A DNA stretch of 64,000 nucleotides from Perkinsus chesapeaki. Its lineage: Eukaryota > Perkinsozoa > Perkinsida > Perkinsidae. The DNA lies in the NCBI GenBank assembly GCA_013115145.1, contig JAAPAO010000074.1, positions 25,880-89,879 on the forward strand, written 5' to 3'. The position numbers were made by a program, and so were the translations under genes. The notes below the pieces were generated by a model. It was not told the origin of the DNA, searched no databases, and was given only the letters and a program-made list of their open reading frames with translations. This document shows, in pieces, positions 44,401 to 57,541 of this stretch. Within the stretch, counting starts at the first letter, position 1, and the number at the start of each line of letters is the position of its first letter.

Positions 44401-47400
44401 CTTTGACATTGATCAAAGCTAACAGTATGCTTGCCAGCTAAGATACCACTAGTAAGCTGTAACATACTAGTCTTAACTCTTCTACTAAATCTAGCACCAC
44501 CAACACCACCAGCATGTTGACTTGACCATGCACCTTCTCTAACATCATCTAGCTCAGTACCAATAAGCCTACCATACAGTGGTTTCATCAGACCATCAAG
44601 TACCTTTTCAACAGGCATGGCTTTACCAACAGCCTCTAATATAGCATTAGCCTTTGGTCTAGCTGCCTCTGACACCTGCTTAGCTAACATCGGATTCTCC
44701 TCAGTTCCTTGTGTTGATTCTGCTCTCCCTTGCATTGATAACCATCTAGCTTCCTCCATACCATATATACCCATAACCTCTTTTAAGAATGCCTCAACAC
44801 CAGCCTCAGCCTCCTCAGTGCTATGCTCTTCCAGCCTAGCAGTGTCTATTATCTTACTAGCTGTAAAGACCGCAACTGGTGTCTGATAACCACCTCGAGA
44901 CATCCTTGTTCTAATAGTCCTCAGCATAAAGGTTATCTGTTTAAGAGTAGTAGCAGCTGCAGCCATACGTGATAGAGCATCTCGAGCCTTCCTTCTATCC
45001 TCTAACTCTCTTGATAATAATCCACCAACAACAACACCAGTTAGTTTATTAAACTCATTACCAAACACATCTGCATCCATTAGATTCAATACCTCCAACA
45101 TAGCAGATACCATACTAACCCTCACCGTAACATCATTACCTTCTTGCTGGTGCTGCTGATGATTTCGCCCTTTACCCATATGTTTGCTATCTGTAGGCCC
45201 CACAGTGACATCATCATCCCCACCGCCACCACGTTGCTTTGAATACACCAATCGTCTTAGCATAGGTAATACTGTTGCTTTAAGACTGCCTATCTTCTCA
45301 TTTAAATCATCTCTTTGTCTAACACCTTCTACAGCAGCTGATATCCCCTTTAACAATGCCTTCTCTACTTGCTCTGGACTAAGCCCTCGTCTACCTATAC
45401 CACGGTTCTTTAAACCGCCCTTCTTCCTATTAACACCACCACCTGGTTTAAGCTGTCCGCCTAGCCAACGGAACAAAGCAATAACTCTTGTCCAACTTAG
45501 TTCCTTAGATGCTAACTTAATTATATCAGTAGATACATCTACAAGGTTATGGTCATCGGGGCTATTAACCATATGATATCGTGCCAATGGTAATAACAGA
45601 TGTGTTATAGTAGACTTGGTCAGGAGGACTTGCTCATCATCACCTAGGGCTAATATCTTAACAAGTGCTCTATGCTGCCTTGATTTCTGTAAATGTATAA
45701 GATCTTCTAATATCCCTTCTTTAGCTAATGGTATAAGTTCAGTATGTAGAAGTTGTGCCCAGGTAGTATTGCCAGAGTCATCAGTGGCAGCAGTGGAGCC
45801 TGCTGCAATCTCATGGTCCTTATCCCAACCTTGGCTCACTGCAAATGGCCCTAGGTCTCGACAATAGGTAGTAATGATTCTTATACCACTATTAACAACC
45901 ACCTCAGCTGGATGATCTAATAACTTCCTCGACCATGGTATAATAATACCCCTTATTAAAGCTAATACTGTAGTATCTTCACTTCTATCACTACTACATT
46001 TACATAAACCATCTTCTATCAATCTTCTAACACCAAAGTCACATGATGGTTCACGTAATTGCCATAACATATGCCGTAGTACAGGAGCCTGTACCCACCA
46101 CCATTGAGATAGACTACCTTCTGGTGGGGCTGGGGATAATATTAGATTTAAAGCATCAACTTGTTTATCAAAGTCAGGCTCTCCACCTAGCTTATTAACC
46201 GCAGTCAAGTCTTGTAATAATTGTGATACCTTAACAACATCACCACCACCTCTACCAATACGATCATATATTATACCAAGAGCTGTAGCTATCTGATGTC
46301 TAGGCCCCAGACCAGATACAGTTGATAATGCCCTAGTTAATATACCAATAACATGCTCATTACTAGCCTCATCAATATTAGACCATAACTTTAATAATCC
46401 ACCATTAACAATAGTATCCATAATAGACTCAACTGCCTTTGCTATATGTTGTGGTTTGCTATTTCTACCACTCTTTAATGTAACCTCCAACTGGGTACAT
46501 AATAGCTTTACCAGTGTTGTTGCTGTTGATTCTTTATCACATAATGGTGCTAATATAGTCAATGCCTTTAATACTTCTGGATTACCAAGTTCACTACTAC
46601 CAAGTGATAATAATACTTCATCAATATGCTCTTTAACAATACATTCGCCTTCCTTTAATGCCTCTGAGTACTCTTCCTCTAATGCATGTAGTTCAGCAGC
46701 CTCATCAACAGCCTCCTCCTCGTCTTCATCATCCTCCCCTTGATGCCTTCTTATCCTCTTTCTCCTCAACCTAGTAGCCTTCTGATAACTCAGACCTCTC
46801 CTTGTTAACTTATCCTCAGCTAACTTGAATAGTTCTGCAGGCTCTGAGCCTCCCCTTAATAATAGAGTAACCAGTCTACATGCATCATAAAGGCATTTAC
46901 CACTATTACCACTATTAACAAATACCATTGTTAAGAAGTTAGGTGCCAACTCTTTAAATAATGAGAATAGGTTACCATTACTAGCTATAGATATAAGTAA
47001 TGTAAGTATTAGACTACTGTTACCAGCATGAGACATACCAATCATCCATTCATTAATATCATCCTTTAATGGTAATAATAATGTACCATAATCACCATCA
47101 TTTGGATGCTTCTCTAATAAACTACATATAAACTGTACCACTAGTTTACGTACAGTATTAGTAAACTCAGCATCATAATGGTTATCTTTAATATCATACC
47201 ATAGCTCAATAAGCCTTTTAGTTATCCTAGGTACATGAATCCCTAACCTTGTACCCATAGCCTTCTCTACATCTTTTAATGCCCTTATATACCCAATACA
47301 ACATTTCCTTAAATCACCACTTGTCTTAAGTGGTGCTTCCATAGCATCTAGGAATATAGATAGATCCTCTATTCTACCACCAGCTATATAGCTAAGTATT

Positions 47401-50400
47401 TGAGCCCTTCTAGTAGCTTGGGTTTGACCATGCTTATCTATACCACCCCCCTTAGCTGACAGTTTACCAAGTAATATACGGTATACAACATTAATAACCT
47501 AAAACACTATATAACAACAACAACAGCTCTATTCAGGTACTGCCCCTCTACCTTAGGCCTATCAGCATCTGTTATCCTATTTATATCGGTATCCTCCTCC
47601 TCCTCTTCATTATTATCCCCTTCCTTAGTATCATCTCCTAATGGTAACTTAAGCAACCCATCTCGGAATGTTTTATCATCAGCTAACATTAATATCTCCT
47701 TTTTATACCTACACCTGGTATACTACCTATCACTACCATTTATTATTATTACCTCTTTAATGCATCCCTCCATTCCCTACACTGTAATAATACTTGATAT
47801 CCTATTGTAGCCATACCAGCTCTACGTTTATTATGTCCTAGACTAGAGTCCCCTAATAGATGCTCTAATGCCATCCTTGATAGTTCTTCCTCCTCCATAT
47901 CCCCTTTAGGGCATATAAACCTAACCATAACAGTAACCCTCCCCAAGTCCCCCCTTTGCTGAACCTACGCTCTATCCTTAGCTACAGTGAGTAGGCAGTC
48001 TAATAGCTCACTAACTTGCCCTACTGATGCTGTTGGGTTACTGCCTATAGGATACTCATACCTTCCCTTTAATGCATTAATGCAGGTATTAACAAGCTAA
48101 CATAGAAGACTACAATAACATCTATCTCTAATTAGATCATACTATATTACCCATTTATTCTCATCACTATTCTCCTTCCTCATTTGTGGTGATGCTACTA
48201 TAACACTAGCAATAGCATTACATAGTTGTTGATGACGTGTAGTAGGCCCTGCTACTTGATGTTCCCTATTACCCTCTATTGCTATATGTAATCTAACATT
48301 ATTAAATACTATATCATAACCCATTACCATGCCTACGCCTTATCAGTTAACGATAGTTCCTCCTCCTTCTCTTCCTCTTCCCCTTTACTCATATCCTTAT
48401 CGTCTTTATCCTTTCCCATAAGCCTCCATACACCCTCTATACTATCCGTTAATGCCTGCCATACTGCATATCTCCTAGCTTTAGCAGCAGTAGGACGGCC
48501 ATTAGTAGCATCATCTGATACTATTTTAGATAAGGCTGCTGTAGTAGGTGACCATAATGTTGATAATGGTACACAGTATTCAGCTACTAGTATCTAATAT
48601 ACTATTAATATCATTACATTATATATTATTATATCACCTTAGCTGCTATATTTATATCTTGTTCAGTTGCATTAGGGTTAGTTGTTATTGCCTCTGCTAA
48701 ATGCCCTATTCTAATAATACGTTCCCTTTCTGTATCAATTCCTAATGGTCCTGTTGACTCCATTGATAAGGCTGATGATATAGCAGTTGAGTGTGGGTAT
48801 TTATCCATTAATATTGATAATGTAGCCTCCCTTACTGGACCTACTCTCCATTATTACTATAACCCATCCCTCCCCACCACCATTCTAGTACCTCTAGCAT
48901 CACTACATAACTGTATAAGCCTATTAATTGCTTCCTCTGTCTCTGGTATCCATCCTCTATAATGTAATGCCTCCAATATAGCACTACTCCCTATACTAAG
49001 TGCTCCTCTTTCAGTGACATAGGCATCTACTTCACCACTATCAGAATGGCATAGACGTATACATAATGGTTCTAATACAGCAGCAGTGGCTGTAGAGGCC
49101 TCCTTGCTATTAACATGCTTTATAGCCTAAAAGAGCTGCCGTTAAAGGTAATATAAGGTATTATTAATATATACCTTATGAAGTGCCTTATCCACCACCT
49201 TTGATATATATACTTCCCCCTTCTCCTTTATACCATCTATTAGTGCTAGATACGCCAAATCCTCTCCAACACTGGATTGTTTAGTTATATATCCCGCTGC
49301 TACTACACAAGCTCTCTGTGTTAGTTTAACATCCATATTACCCGATACTACTTGATCTAGGAATGATCGCCTGAAGTAATAATGTTCTATATAACACCCT
49401 AGAGATGAACTATACTATTACATTGCTACGGCTAAGTCTGATATAGCTGTATGGTTATTAAAGGTAGAGCATAGAGTATTCCATATAGTACTAGCTATTT
49501 GAGACCATCCACCTTCGTCTTCCTCTTCCTCTATAGGGCCATGTAAGGTAGATATAAACTGTAATGTTGATGGTTGATCTATTGATATAGATACCTATTA
49601 GACCATATCCCCATTCGACGCTATCCCCACCATTACTACCTTATCACATATATCATCTAACCTTCCTTCCTCCCCCAATACATTAATAAATATAGGTAAT
49701 AATGCATGTCCAGTATCAGTCATAGCCTTACATAGCCTTATACTATCCTTGCCCTCTACACTACTATCCATAACACCACGTACTCTGTCTATAACACTAG
49801 TATCTACTCATCTCACTACTACCCTACTATATCCCTTATAACCTTACCTTCAATATCCTTAACTTTACCAACAGTCCCTAACATCTGTAATAGTTCTACC
49901 CATTCCTCTACATCCCTTTTAGGCGGCAACTCCTGTAATAGTATATCCCCAAAGGTGCCCAATAACAGTGGTATTTGAGAATGACATGTCAACAGTAGGC
50001 GTTTGAATACATTAACCATGAGAGAAAGGCCCTCCTCCACATCCGAATTATCACCTAAACTCCGTATCTTTATGCCCCACATTATGTATTATTACCATTA
50101 TGTCCTCCTCTTCTTGTCCATCCCAACATAGTTTCTATAATAGATTTAGCCTTTGTATGGAATGTAGTACCAACACCTTTACACGCCTCTGTTATAACTA
50201 TTGCTACACTATCACTAAGTTGATCACTCTTTAATGATAACCCCAATACAACCTAATATCCCAATACCCTCCCTTCATCAATAACTTTAGCTTACTACCT
50301 CTAAAGCCCCTTTAGTCTTCTCTGAGCTGGCACTACGTCTTAGAAGATAAGCCAGACTTTCACTGGCAAACTGACGTATATATCTGATGAACATGTAATA

Positions 50401-51267
50401 AGACACTCATCCATCGCCGTTGTCATTACCCTTTTTTATGGGATAACAATTGCTCGTATTGTGATACAAAGGTAGAGAAGGTATTGGTATCGGCTAGTAG
50501 GTAGGTTGATAGATACCTATATAGGTGTTGTAAAGGGGGTGAGGATGAATGATGATATACTACTTGAATAGATATCCTAAACATTGAAATATCCACTCCA
50601 TTGCATCTGTATCCTCTAATCTAGTCTCTAATAACCATACTAATGTAGGGAATAGTGTGTTCACAAAGTATGGCATTAACTCCCCTCTAGTATCACGGGC
50701 CAATACCTAGTGAAGAGTAGAAGGAAGAGTGGTATGATAATATTACCGGTAACATACCCAACAATGGCTCTAGTGCTAATGAATTCTCTTTATGCAAATG
50801 CTTATCAAATACACTACATATCTTATCTAGATGATGTAGTATATGTGGCATTGTTCGAACCTTATAATAACCATTATACTATACCATTATATAATATTAC
50901 CAATGGTAATATATCCCTTAATGCATCATCAAAATCAGCAGTTCTATTCTCTAATCTCCATCTTCTACATTCCTCTTTGATATAAGATGTATCTATCCTA
51001 TTATCCGATATAGTATCCAAATACTCATAATTCTTGGTAACAGTGGCATTAATATTTCTTATACGTTCACCAAATCCTGCAAATACATGCCTATTCTGTC
51101 GTTTATCATCCCCATTAACCTATATAATAATCTATTTCTATTATCTTATATATTATTACCTTTCTCCGTTTAGCCTGTGTCCTCTGTAATTGTAGTTTAG
51201 TAGTATTACCACCTATACCATCATTTTTATTCCTTTTTAAACCGTGTCGTGACGGGGTAGGTGCCAT
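41478..51267 (-). CDS. UTP20: UTP20 (DRIM), U3 processome component
   Basis: UTP20 is a very large HEAT-repeat protein of the small-subunit processome needed for 18S rRNA maturation. ATG at 51267 starts MAPTPSRHGLKRNKNDG, a basic nuclear-type N-terminus. The 5' third is broken by many 35–55-bp introns and includes DDDKRQNRHVFAGFGERIRN, matching the family's N-terminal FGERI region. The segment at 47350–47500 (LLGKLSAKGGGIDKHG, then LSYIAGGRIEDLSIFLDAM) matches the conserved RILYGK…FLAG…FLDL block. An exon of 5.4 kb follows (41925–47342). It contains LLSRELEDRRKARDALSRMA and MSRGGYQTPVAVFTASKII, typical of UTP20, plus a long acidic run (about residues 1600–1680 of that exon). Two more exons end with a Lys/Arg-rich tail (AERKLAKRVVKTEKRKRAMK) at 41478. 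Total length is near 2,900 aa. Confidence 0.85.
42404..42432. repeat. ATC triplet run within UTP20
   Basis: Consecutive TCA/ATC triplets on the + strand encode a poly-Asp tract on the minus strand in the acidic C-terminal part of UTP20. Neighbouring CTT and CTC runs encode Glu. This is coding low complexity. Confidence 0.8.
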
Positions 51268-51426
51268 CAGATACGATATGGTTCAAGTATGACTAACCAG
51301 ACCTTTAGAACGCCAATACTATCGGGCACTGCCTACATTAAGGCGATTATAGAAGTGTGAATTATTCCGGATAGTATAATCGTTGGTGCATAATCGTTTG
51401 GCATTGGTTGCGGGCGTACGTTACCG
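51268..51426. promoter_or_regulatory. Short divergent promoter region
   Basis: Only 159 bp separate the UTP20 start (−) from the next start (+). Both promoters must lie here. No TATA-like or named factor site was recognised. Confidence 0.35.
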
Positions 51427-53066
51427 ATGTTAGACGTTGTCGAAGTTGCTTTTGTTAGCACTTTATTATTGTCCCCCATGCCGGGGTGTTATGAATTATC
51501 AATGAATGATTCTATATTACCACCATTACCTCCTCTACCTCCTAATGATGGGGGTGGTAATAGTTCATTAGGCTGCTGTGGATGGGTAGATAGGCATACA
51601 TACAAGGCTTTTGCAGCTTATAATAGGTATTAATTATATATAATAATATTATATAATTGATATATTAGGACTAAGGAGTGTTATGGATCATATCGTGGTA
51701 CATTACCTTGTATAATTGAAGAGGACCCTTCAGGATCTATATTGGGTGACTCTAATAATAGCAGGTTATAATAAAGGTCAATGGAATACAGGATATAGTA
51801 GGATTGAGTATTTAGGAACGACAACAATTCAACAACACCACTGTTCTACAATAATAAAGATGACCATCATCATCCTCATCACCAACAACAACATCATTGT
51901 TGTTTATTATCTCCTATTACTGTTGCGGAGATATCATGTCGAACTAGGGAATGGAATACATATGTTGCCCATTGTAGATCATCAAAGAACAAGTTTTGTT
52001 AACAACAACCACCACTAGTGGCATTCGTTGTGAGCGTACTGCCCTAAACATTAGCCACGTAAGAATGGTTGTTATTCTATCTACAGAAGGAGGAGGAAGA
52101 AGAAGACGGTAACCTCAATACTTCATCCCCCCCACTGACCTATTACATTTCTGGATCCCTTATATTCTCCTTAAATTGGAGTTCTATTTGGTATTTATCT
52201 TTTGGTTGTCTTATCTGGGTAATAAGACTACTATCTCCACCACTGCACTCTATTATCGCTCCTACTACTACCCTATATGATGACTGTTGTATAATATAAT
52301 GTATTGTGTTATTATCACTATATATCCTATAGTTGTTTTTGATGTGTTCCACCATTCATCCTCTTACTACTGCTTCAGCTGTAGTATCCCATTTTCCCCC
52401 TTATCATCATCATAATCGTGAGCAGCTACATTCTGAAACTAACAGTGTATGCCGTGGTAGTGGTGGGGGTAGTAGTAGTCTAGCGTCTCGGTGCTCTAGG
52501 CATGGACTTGCTACTAGTAGTACTAGTGCTGTTAGTGTAGCTAAGCGAAGATTACAAAGGACATTTGATTTAAATAAACAGTAATATTATAATAAGGTAT
52601 TAGTATAGGTTATTAATAGATGTCGAGAAGCATACGTACAATATAGGGTATCATTACCATCAATAGATGAGGAAGTAGATGATGATGACGACGACGATCA
52701 TCATCATTTTCAAAGTTGCCTACTAAACAATAATAGGTATTCATATTGTTCATTATCTGATGGTAATAATTCTGTAAAGTCATATAGTGATGAGGATGAT
52801 GATATTGATGATTGTACAAAGTAATAGTAAGCTGGTATGATAATGGATTTATAACGGTTATTAGGTATGCTGCCTCCGCTGTAGGGTATGTAAATAGTAA
52901 TAATACGGCACCATATCTACCTATACCAAAAAGATCATTTGAATGCCGCCGGTATAAGAAGCCTACAATACTTACTTTTAATGTAACCCTTAAAGGAGTA
53001 CAGGATTTTATGTCCACGAAGGAAGAAGCAGCAGGAGGAGGAGGTGCTGTTGTTGGGAGGAGATAA
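51427..53066 (+). CDS. Unidentified multi-exon gene, low-complexity rich
   Basis: ATG at 51427 or a later one at 51478 starts a frame with SILPPLPPLPPNDGGG then SLGCCGWVDRHTYKAFAAYN. A 43-bp intron joins RTKECYGSYRGTLPCIIEED. Further pieces include ITVAEISCRTREWNTYVAHC, SLASRCSRHGLATSSTSAVS with VAKRRLQRTFDLNK, and an acidic VSLPSIDEEVDDDDDDD. The last exon has VSWYDNGFITVIRYAASAVG and GVQDFMSTKEEAAGGGGA, ending at 53066. Several cysteines (CCGW, ECYGSY, CII) might form a zinc site, but no known spacing was matched. Joins are tentative and two genes are possible. Confidence 0.35.
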
Positions 53067-53360
53067 TAATAAGCTAGGGGCGGTTAGCTCCATGTGTCAT
53101 AAACGTAATAACATTTAGGATTTCCATCCTAATTGTTATCGGTCAATAGGATTATCACTACATTATCGGTATTTTGTCCCTGTCATCACTGGTAGTATAG
53201 TAATAATCCTTATAATAGTCTATTGCCATAGTCATTACGGTAGTCCATACCATTCGCTGACTATCGGGTAACCGTCATCATCGCCCTAGATTTGAGTTAT
53301 ATCCATATTATCATCTTATATAGTTTTTTTGGTCCCTAGAAGGTCGGCAACCCGGCGATA
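53067..53360. other. Intergenic region
   Basis: About 290 bp between two rightward genes. It contains a TTTTTTT run near 53322 and mixed AT-rich sequence. I see no gene or structured RNA here; it should hold the OST48 promoter. Confidence 0.4.
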
Positions 53361-55414
53361 ATGTTTTTTCACCGATCATATCTTACCGCCATTGCCGCCT
53401 CCTCGTCCCTCCTGGCCTTGGCTGCTACAGCAAAAGAGGTAAAGAAGGCTACATTAAGGACTTTGGTTATTGTTGATGAGGATAATGAAGAGAGGGATAA
53501 GAAAATATATTCTGAATTATATTCAGATCTTAAAGGTGATATATTAGTAGAAATGGTTATGTTATGCATTATTATTACCATCCATCAGATGCCGGCCATG
53601 ATATCACTTTTGCTGCATATAATGATTTAGATCTTAAGCTAGAGGAGTATGGTGAATGGTTATATGATAACATTATTATTAATGCTAATGGGATTAATGG
53701 TAATAACTTCTTATCATACCCTACTACCTCTCCTTTCCTCAATCTACCCCTTTCAGCATTCCCTGTTAACGAAGATCGTAGGCGTAAGTTCAAATCGGTT
53801 GATGCTGAAATGGTAAGGCATATGCACTATTATATGTTAATGATGCTATTATTACTGTCAGAGGGAAGCAAAATCGGCCAATGTGCAGCGGAAGGGCATT
53901 TCTATGTATGATTTAGTAGACTTTGTTGATAAGGGTAATAGAAGTATTGTTATTAATGCTGGTAGGGATACTAATGGCAATGCTTTTAGAAAGTAATTAT
54001 AATATTAACAATATAAGTCCGTACTATTGCTATCATCATTTAGGCTGGTTAATGAATTTGGATTTGAGCTATATGATCAGGATTCATCTGTTGTGGATCA
54101 TTTCCATTTCGTAGGGGATGATCATACCATTGTAATAAGCTACTACTACCACCGCCGATGCTATGATTTAATTCGTTATTAGGTTTGGACACAGAACTTC
54201 TATGCTCCTAGAGTTACACACTTGAATGGAGTTAAGAAGGATGATAAGATACTATTTGGTAGAGGAATAGCACATTCATTATCACCTAATAATAGGAGAG
54301 TCTTTCCGGTAACATCACCGCCGCCGCCGCCGCTCTAACCAAGGGGCGGCTGCTACCGTCCACTATCAATTTAACAATAGGTTATCAAATCCTCTCGTAG
54401 TGCATATTCAGAAGATTCTAATGAACAGGTTATGATGAATAATGGAGCAGCACCTTTAGGTAGTAGTAGTAGTATGTTGAGATATATCTTATCAGGATAC
54501 ATTATTCTTCAGATGGGCTTAATCTGGTATCAGCTCTGCAAGCTCGTAATGGCGCTAGAGTGCTACTTGTTGGATCAAAGGATATATGTGCTAATAAGAT
54601 GTACTATAGTGATGGTATAGTGGCATATCATTAACGCGGTTGTTATTATTAGATATGACAATAATAATAATAAAGGATATAATAATAGGGATATATGTAA
54701 AGCAATGTATACTTGGACATTCAATCAAAGAGGTATATAATATTAATATTATATTATATCAATGTTCCATTATGTTATAGGTGTTATTAGAGCTACTAGT
54801 ATGAGACATCATAAGGTTGGTGAGGAAGAGGCACCTTATATGTATACTGAAGGGGATGATATTAGTAATAATAACAAAATATACCAGTGTAATATTATAT
54901 ATTATTGTTATTAGCATTTGAAATCCAACTAGAGGAGCTAACTATGAAAGGATGGACTCCTTATACTACTAATGATGTAATAAGTGTATTATAATAATAA
55001 TAGGAATTAACTATTCTTAACAACTATTGATATCAGATGCAACTAGAATATACTATGTTGGATCCTCATATTAGAGCATTCCTTATCCCTGATAAGTCGA
55101 CTAAAGGTTTACATACCCTTACATTCAAGGCACCTGATGTTTATGGGATATTTAAGTTCGTGGTAGGTGGTTAATATTATTATTAATAATATCTATACCA
55201 GGTAAACTACGATAGATTAGGGTTAAATCCATTACATATAGAAGAAGTAGCCCCATTGAGGAACTATAAGCATAATGATTATCCAAGGTTCCTCTTCTGT
55301 GCCTATCCCTATTATGCTTCCGTAATACAACAACCTCTTCAAGCTTTGTCTATTTATCTTTAGGTTTTTGTCGCCGCTTTTGGCCTATTTGTGGTTGCCT
55401 TCCTTATGATGTAA
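53361..55414 (+). CDS. DDOST: Oligosaccharyltransferase 48-kDa subunit (OST48/WBP1)
   Basis: OST48/WBP1 is an ER membrane subunit of the complex that transfers glycans to Asn-X-Ser/Thr. ATG at 53361 gives a signal peptide (YLTAIAASSSLLALAATA) followed by ATLRTLVIVDEDNEERDKKI. A 53-bp intron joins SDLKDAGHDITFAAYNDLDL and KLEEYGEWLYDNIII, which match the family closely. Later exons give SIVINAGRDTNGNAF, LVNEFGFELYDQDSSVVDH, DGLNLVSALQARNGARVLLV, CKAMYTWTFNQRGVIRATS and MRHHKVGEEEAPYMY. The final ones give LHTLTFKAPDVYGIFKFVV, VNYDRLGLNPLHIEEV and LFCAYPYYASV, then a single TM (VFVAAFGLFVVAFLMM). About ten introns of 36–70 bp are all GT–AG. The protein ends directly after the TM, without the lysine-rich cytosolic tail of animal and fungal proteins. 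Confidence 0.92.
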
Positions 55415-55550
55415 CTATTCCTATTCTACTATATGTTGATATACCTCACTCAGATACGATAAGGACACATCCTCAGTTGCCCCGAGCCGTGCCAACTCTC
55501 CTCCTCGTAAGGTGGTGGAGTCGAAGAAGACGAAATGAGCATCATCATTC

Positions 55551-55581
<31 letters not shown>

Positions 55582-56311
55582 ATGAGTTTTCTCAATAGCA
55601 CCACTTCTATGTGGGTCTATCTCCTTTACCTAAGCTTGAGTTATCCAGTTCATACACACATAACGCAAGGAGAATGACAATCAGAACGCAAAACGCACAT
55701 GAGTTCACAACAAGGGATTTGCTGGACCTCATGATGATGACATTATGATACGTTCGATAAGGACACCGTGCTCGTTCAACACCCTCAGTATCCTTGAGCC
55801 CTCAACGATGTTAAGTGAACCTAATACTACTGCAATACATTAGACTATCATGTGTTAGTAGTGTACCATAGACAATACATAATATCATCTTATTAATATG
55901 TTTAGGAAGGCTTGTTGGATAAATCTCTATTGCCAACATGCACCGTTCTGGCTCTTCTATAGGTCGCTCTGAAAATAGGCTATAAACAGCGCACCAACCA
56001 GTCTATTATTTAACGTGGCATGTTAATGTTGTATGGTCTGAACTCGGTCTGATGGTACATCCTTATCGCCTTCGACGTTTCTATAGCCACAGCTTCAGCG
56101 TTGCCTAGCATAAACCACTTCTCTGATGTGGATCTGATGTAGCAGTGGCATGCAGAAGCCATTAAAATGCACAAACAGGTCCATTAGCCAAGGCTCAGTT
56201 GATATGAAAATTTGCGGGCAGGATCTATCACCGCGAGTTTCCTTCGTCACAAGGCATCTATACAACAACGACGCTGACAACTCCCAAACAAAAGTTTAAA
56301 GCGCTTACAGT
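55415..56311. other. Intergenic region with ACG repeat
   Basis: Nearly 900 bp follow the OST48 stop. A frame at 55477–55677 is mostly the Arg run made by an ACG/CGA repeat and looks spurious. A minus-strand frame at 56095–56280 shows no domain. No RNA gene was recognised. Confidence 0.4.
55551..55581. repeat. ACG triplet microsatellite
   Basis: About ten tandem ACG units lie between genes. The run is pure and probably polymorphic. Confidence 0.85.
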
Positions 56312-57416
56312 ATGTCAGTAGAGAAGGCTTCACAAAGCTGCTTGAGAGCATTTGAATTGGTCATCGATGGTCTGATGATAGAACACGCGTGTCACAAGTA
56401 TGTGGAGTTTGATGCTCCGACCATGTACCGTTCCGGTGAGATGCAGTCCATTACTGTAGTGTGGACTCCGCTCGTACATACTCCATTTTCCGAGTTATAC
56501 CCATGGACCACATTAAAAGCGCTAACTTGCATCATTGCTTCTATTACTCCCTTTGAGACGATAAGAGGATCCCCCTATAGGAAAGATTTATGTTTAATGA
56601 TTGATTACTGTGTGACAGGACAGGAACGTGCCATGAGACCTACGTGCTTCTCCATAATATCATCGACTATTCTTGCCTGAATGCTGCAAGTAAAACCAGC
56701 GTAGAAGCCCCCTTTCCTTACCTGCGACTTTGCCAACTCCTCAAGACTGGCCAGCGAGATATTGCTTATGCCACATGATTGGATGCATGCAAGTGTGCAG
56801 TCTTTTGTAGAATCATAGGTAACATATACGAAGGCAGGCCGACACCGGAAAACCTACGGTGCAATGCCCATGATTATCACACACTATCTTACTATGCAGT
56901 TATCGCGGAATGTGCCTTTATGGGTTGATATCCTTCGAGCTAGTGCGTGAAGAAGGGAGGAATGTGCAAGCCTTACTCTGGGCAAGTGCTCTCGGTCTTC
57001 TACCGTCTACAACATTGGAACCCAATTTCATCACGCTTTCGAACAGTTGCTACCAGCAATGGGTCTCCGGTCGAATTGGCTATCTGCGCCCAATAAGCGA
57101 CCATGGTATTGGAAAGACTCGTCTGTCTGCCCAACTTCCCTCGTTGGCCACGGATAACGGGTAAGAGCGCCCGTGACAGCTACTTACTAGAAGGTTAACG
57201 CAAGTTAGTGTGTGTTATGGGAAAAGGACAACATGTGAGATGAACATGAGTGTCTTGAGTGCTGCTTCAATACTATTGGATATTGCAAAATCTGCTGAAG
57301 AGGGATCTAAGATAATGGCAACATCCAAGCTGGAACACTTCAAAAGGATTTACTTTTTAGGCTTCAATGAGGCAAGATCGGCCGCTGAAGAGAAAAGAAA
57401 TGCGCATAATTTTTGA
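56312..57416 (+). CDS. Unidentified multi-exon gene
   Basis: ATG at 56312 starts MSVEKASQSCLRAFELVIDG. Likely exons continue with HACHKYVEFDAPTMYRS, ELYPWTTLKALTCIIASITP, YVLLHNIIDYSCLNAASKT, YLRLCQLLKTGQRDIAYAT and ELVREEGRNVQALLWASALG, ending with KLEHFKRIYFLGFNEARSAA at about 57416. The pieces are helical with few charged tracts. The pattern (helical bundle with conserved Trp/Leu) is reminiscent of RUN or other Rab-effector domains, but this is not strong enough to assign. Joins are uncertain because frames change several times with short introns. The kinase gene on the opposite strand ends 125 bp downstream. Confidence 0.4.
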
Positions 57417-57541
57417 CGGGAGCCTAGCGAGTAAAAACAAGTGACCTTTTCAATGCGACAAGCGAATCTCCGGCGTGACCTCCTTTTTGAGATCAAGAAA
57501 GGTTTAATGTTTAGCCGCGGCAAGAGAAGTTACAAGGCTCG

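Noticed and set aside
53536-53590. Frameshift or sequencing indel in OST48
   Set aside because: A 53-bp intron ending at the cag near 53588 joins LKDAGHDITF in frame, matching the family; no indel is needed.
54605-54665. Non-canonical splice site in OST48
   Set aside because: Using the later acceptor at …ataaag gives a 58-bp GT–AG intron in the correct phase.
55477-55677. Arg-rich small protein gene
   Set aside because: The Arg run is the ACG/CGA microsatellite read in one frame; there is no other support.
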